16,526 bases of DNA from DSAR01 sp034437315. GTDB lineage: Bacteria; Chloroflexota; Anaerolineae; B4-G1. Positions 15,829-16,526 of this stretch are shown piece by piece (within the stretch, counting starts at the first letter, position 1; each line of letters starts with the position of its first letter). Under the pieces are notes generated by a model. It was given only the letters and a program-made list of their open reading frames with translations, ran no database searches and was not told the origin of the DNA. The DNA is taken from contig DAOTUC010000133.1 of NCBI GenBank assembly GCA_034437315.1, forward strand, positions 1 through 16,526, given 5' to 3'. Made by a program: the position numbers and the translations under genes.

Positions 15829-15846
15829 TTTGATTAGTTTGATTAG
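15829..15846. repeat. 9-bp direct repeat in the leader of the DUF2958 gene
   Basis: TTTGATTAG occurs twice in tandem (15829-15837, 15838-15846), read as CTAATCAAA twice on the coding strand. It lies between the intergenic hairpin and the Shine-Dalgarno sequence. It is AT-rich against a GC-rich background and could be a regulatory or protein-binding site, but nothing else supports that. Confidence 0.35.
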
Positions 15847-15875
15847 ACGTGCCGCCCAGATCGGAGCGGCACGTC
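15846..15875 (-). terminator. 10-bp stem hairpin between the two minus-strand genes
   Basis: GACGTGCCGC (15846-15855) and GCGGCACGTC (15866-15875) form a perfect 10-bp stem with a 10-nt loop, starting 7 nt after the stop of the upstream gene. On the minus strand it is followed by an A-rich run rather than a T-tract, so intrinsic termination is uncertain. It may instead uncouple the two genes or protect the upstream mRNA. Confidence 0.5.
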
Positions 15876-15882
15876 ATCTTCT

Positions 15883-16526
15883 CTATTCGATCCAGTCCAC
15901 GAACCAATCGACGACGCGCCACACGCCGTCGTCTTGCGATTCTACGATGCCGACGTATTGCGTCGGGGGTGCGTTGGTGACGCTTAGGGCAATGCAACGG
16001 GAGCCATCCTCGCTGATCGGCGCATTGGCCCAGTAGTCCACAATCTCCTGGCACATTTCCACGTCGTACACAATGGCGGTGCGCGCATACGTGTGCGCGC
16101 GGCCCACCGTGCAGCGATGGAAATTCTCGCACGTCACAGGATTCTCCGGCCCAAGTTCGCCCAGCAGGATCGTTTTGCGCTGCTGAGCGAAATACGCCGC
16201 GATGTGCGGCGCGGCCAGAGCCTCCATCTTCTCCATCGCCGCTTCCCGATCATAGGCCAGGGCTTCGATATCATTTCGATCGCTGATGACCTCGACCGCC
16301 ATCACCGCATCGAAGGCCTCGCGAATCTCGGCCTCGATTCCGGGCGGCGGGGCGAGGTAGGAGGCGCCGGAGAGATCGTCGATCCGGCGCTCCCAGCCGT
16401 CGATCGGTGATGGCGTTGGCGTAGGGGATGAGGTCGGGGCCAGCGTGACCGTCGGCTGAATCGGTGTAGTCGGCGTTGGGATTGTCGTTGGCGGAACCAG
16501 GGTTGGGGTCAGCGTTGCGGTCGGGG
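15883..16526 (-). CDS. Secreted or surface protein with Pro/Thr linker, N-terminus beyond window edge
   Basis: The reading frame is open without a stop from the right edge to the TAG at 15883-15885, giving 213 visible residues, so the gene is 5'-truncated by the window. The GTG at 16305 is not the real start, because the upstream frame encodes convincing protein. The first 42 or so visible residues are a Pro/Thr/Ser linker (PTATLTPTLVPPTTIPTPTT, later SSPTPTPSP). This type of linker commonly follows the signal peptide or lipobox of exported Chloroflexota proteins. The remaining roughly 170 residues form a globular domain with DGWERRIDDL, an Ala-rich helical region, Cys residues in VTCENFHRCTVG and a C-terminal GVWRVVDWFVDWIE. 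The Trp-rich final strand resembles NTF2-like folds, but I do not recognise the family. Codirectional with the DUF2958 gene, 73 bp apart. Confidence 0.72.
   Translation of the reverse strand, partial: PTATLTPTLVPPTTIPTPTTPIQPTVTLAPTSSPTPTPSPIDGWERRIDDLSGASYLAPPPGIEAEIREAFDAVMAVEVISDRNDIEALAYDREAAMEKMEALAAPHIAAYFAQQRKTILLGELGPENPVTCENFHRCTVGRAHTYARTAIVYDVEMCQEIVDYWANAPISEDGSRCIALSVTNAPPTQYVGIVESQDDGVWRVVDWFVDWIE

Noticed and set aside
15039..15833. 264-aa plus-strand ORF opposite the DUF2958 gene
   Set aside because: It covers the DUF2958 domain on the opposite strand, where domain match and Shine-Dalgarno sequence both support the minus gene.

Overview
The window looks like a piece of a moderately GC-rich bacterial chromosome, most likely from an uncultured member of the Chloroflexota (Anaerolineae-like). 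The pointers are lipoproteins with WD40 or Ig-like arrays, a Pro/Thr 'PTPTP' linker in a surface protein, very long repeat-built secreted proteins, and a C-rich/G-rich intergenic hairpin. This is inferred from gene style only; there is no rRNA or other taxonomic marker. I saw no tRNA, rRNA, CRISPR array or phage structural gene.

Layout. (1) 109-883, plus: a decayed IS701-like transposase, lacking its N-terminus and with a frameshift near 292. (2) 947-2995, plus: a 682-aa lipoprotein with 14 WD40-type blades, enough for two seven-bladed propellers. (3) 3147-13670, plus: a 3507-aa lipoprotein that dominates the window. Its order is: lipobox, glycoside-hydrolase-like (clan GH-A-like) barrel with candidate catalytic Glu165 and Glu324, a glutamine-amidotransferase-like fold without the usual Cys nucleophile, several Ig/CARDB-like domains, two tandem 347-aa seven-bladed propellers that appear inserted inside one Ig-like domain, many more Ig-like domains, a CARDB domain, a PKD domain and a distinct C-terminal module. 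(4) 13671-13822: non-coding, with a strong GC hairpin between convergent genes. (5) 13823-14209, minus: the C-terminal quarter of a ComM/YifB-type Mg-chelatase-like ATPase, cut off at its 5' side. (6) 14196-15809, minus: a 537-aa DUF2958-containing protein of mobile-element type whose 3' end runs into the comM fragment. (7) 15883-16526, minus: the C-terminal part of a secreted or lipid-anchored protein with a Pro/Thr linker, open to the window edge.

How it fits together. The two plus-strand lipoproteins are adjacent and codirectional, each has its own Shine-Dalgarno sequence, and both would be lipid-anchored on the outer face of the membrane. They may form a cell-surface carbohydrate-binding, adhesion or sensing set, but that is inference from architecture. 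The right third looks like a recombination zone: two truncated genes meet at a 9-bp inverted repeat, and the genes beyond it look accessory. The most unusual object is the giant mosaic lipoprotein with its recently duplicated propeller.
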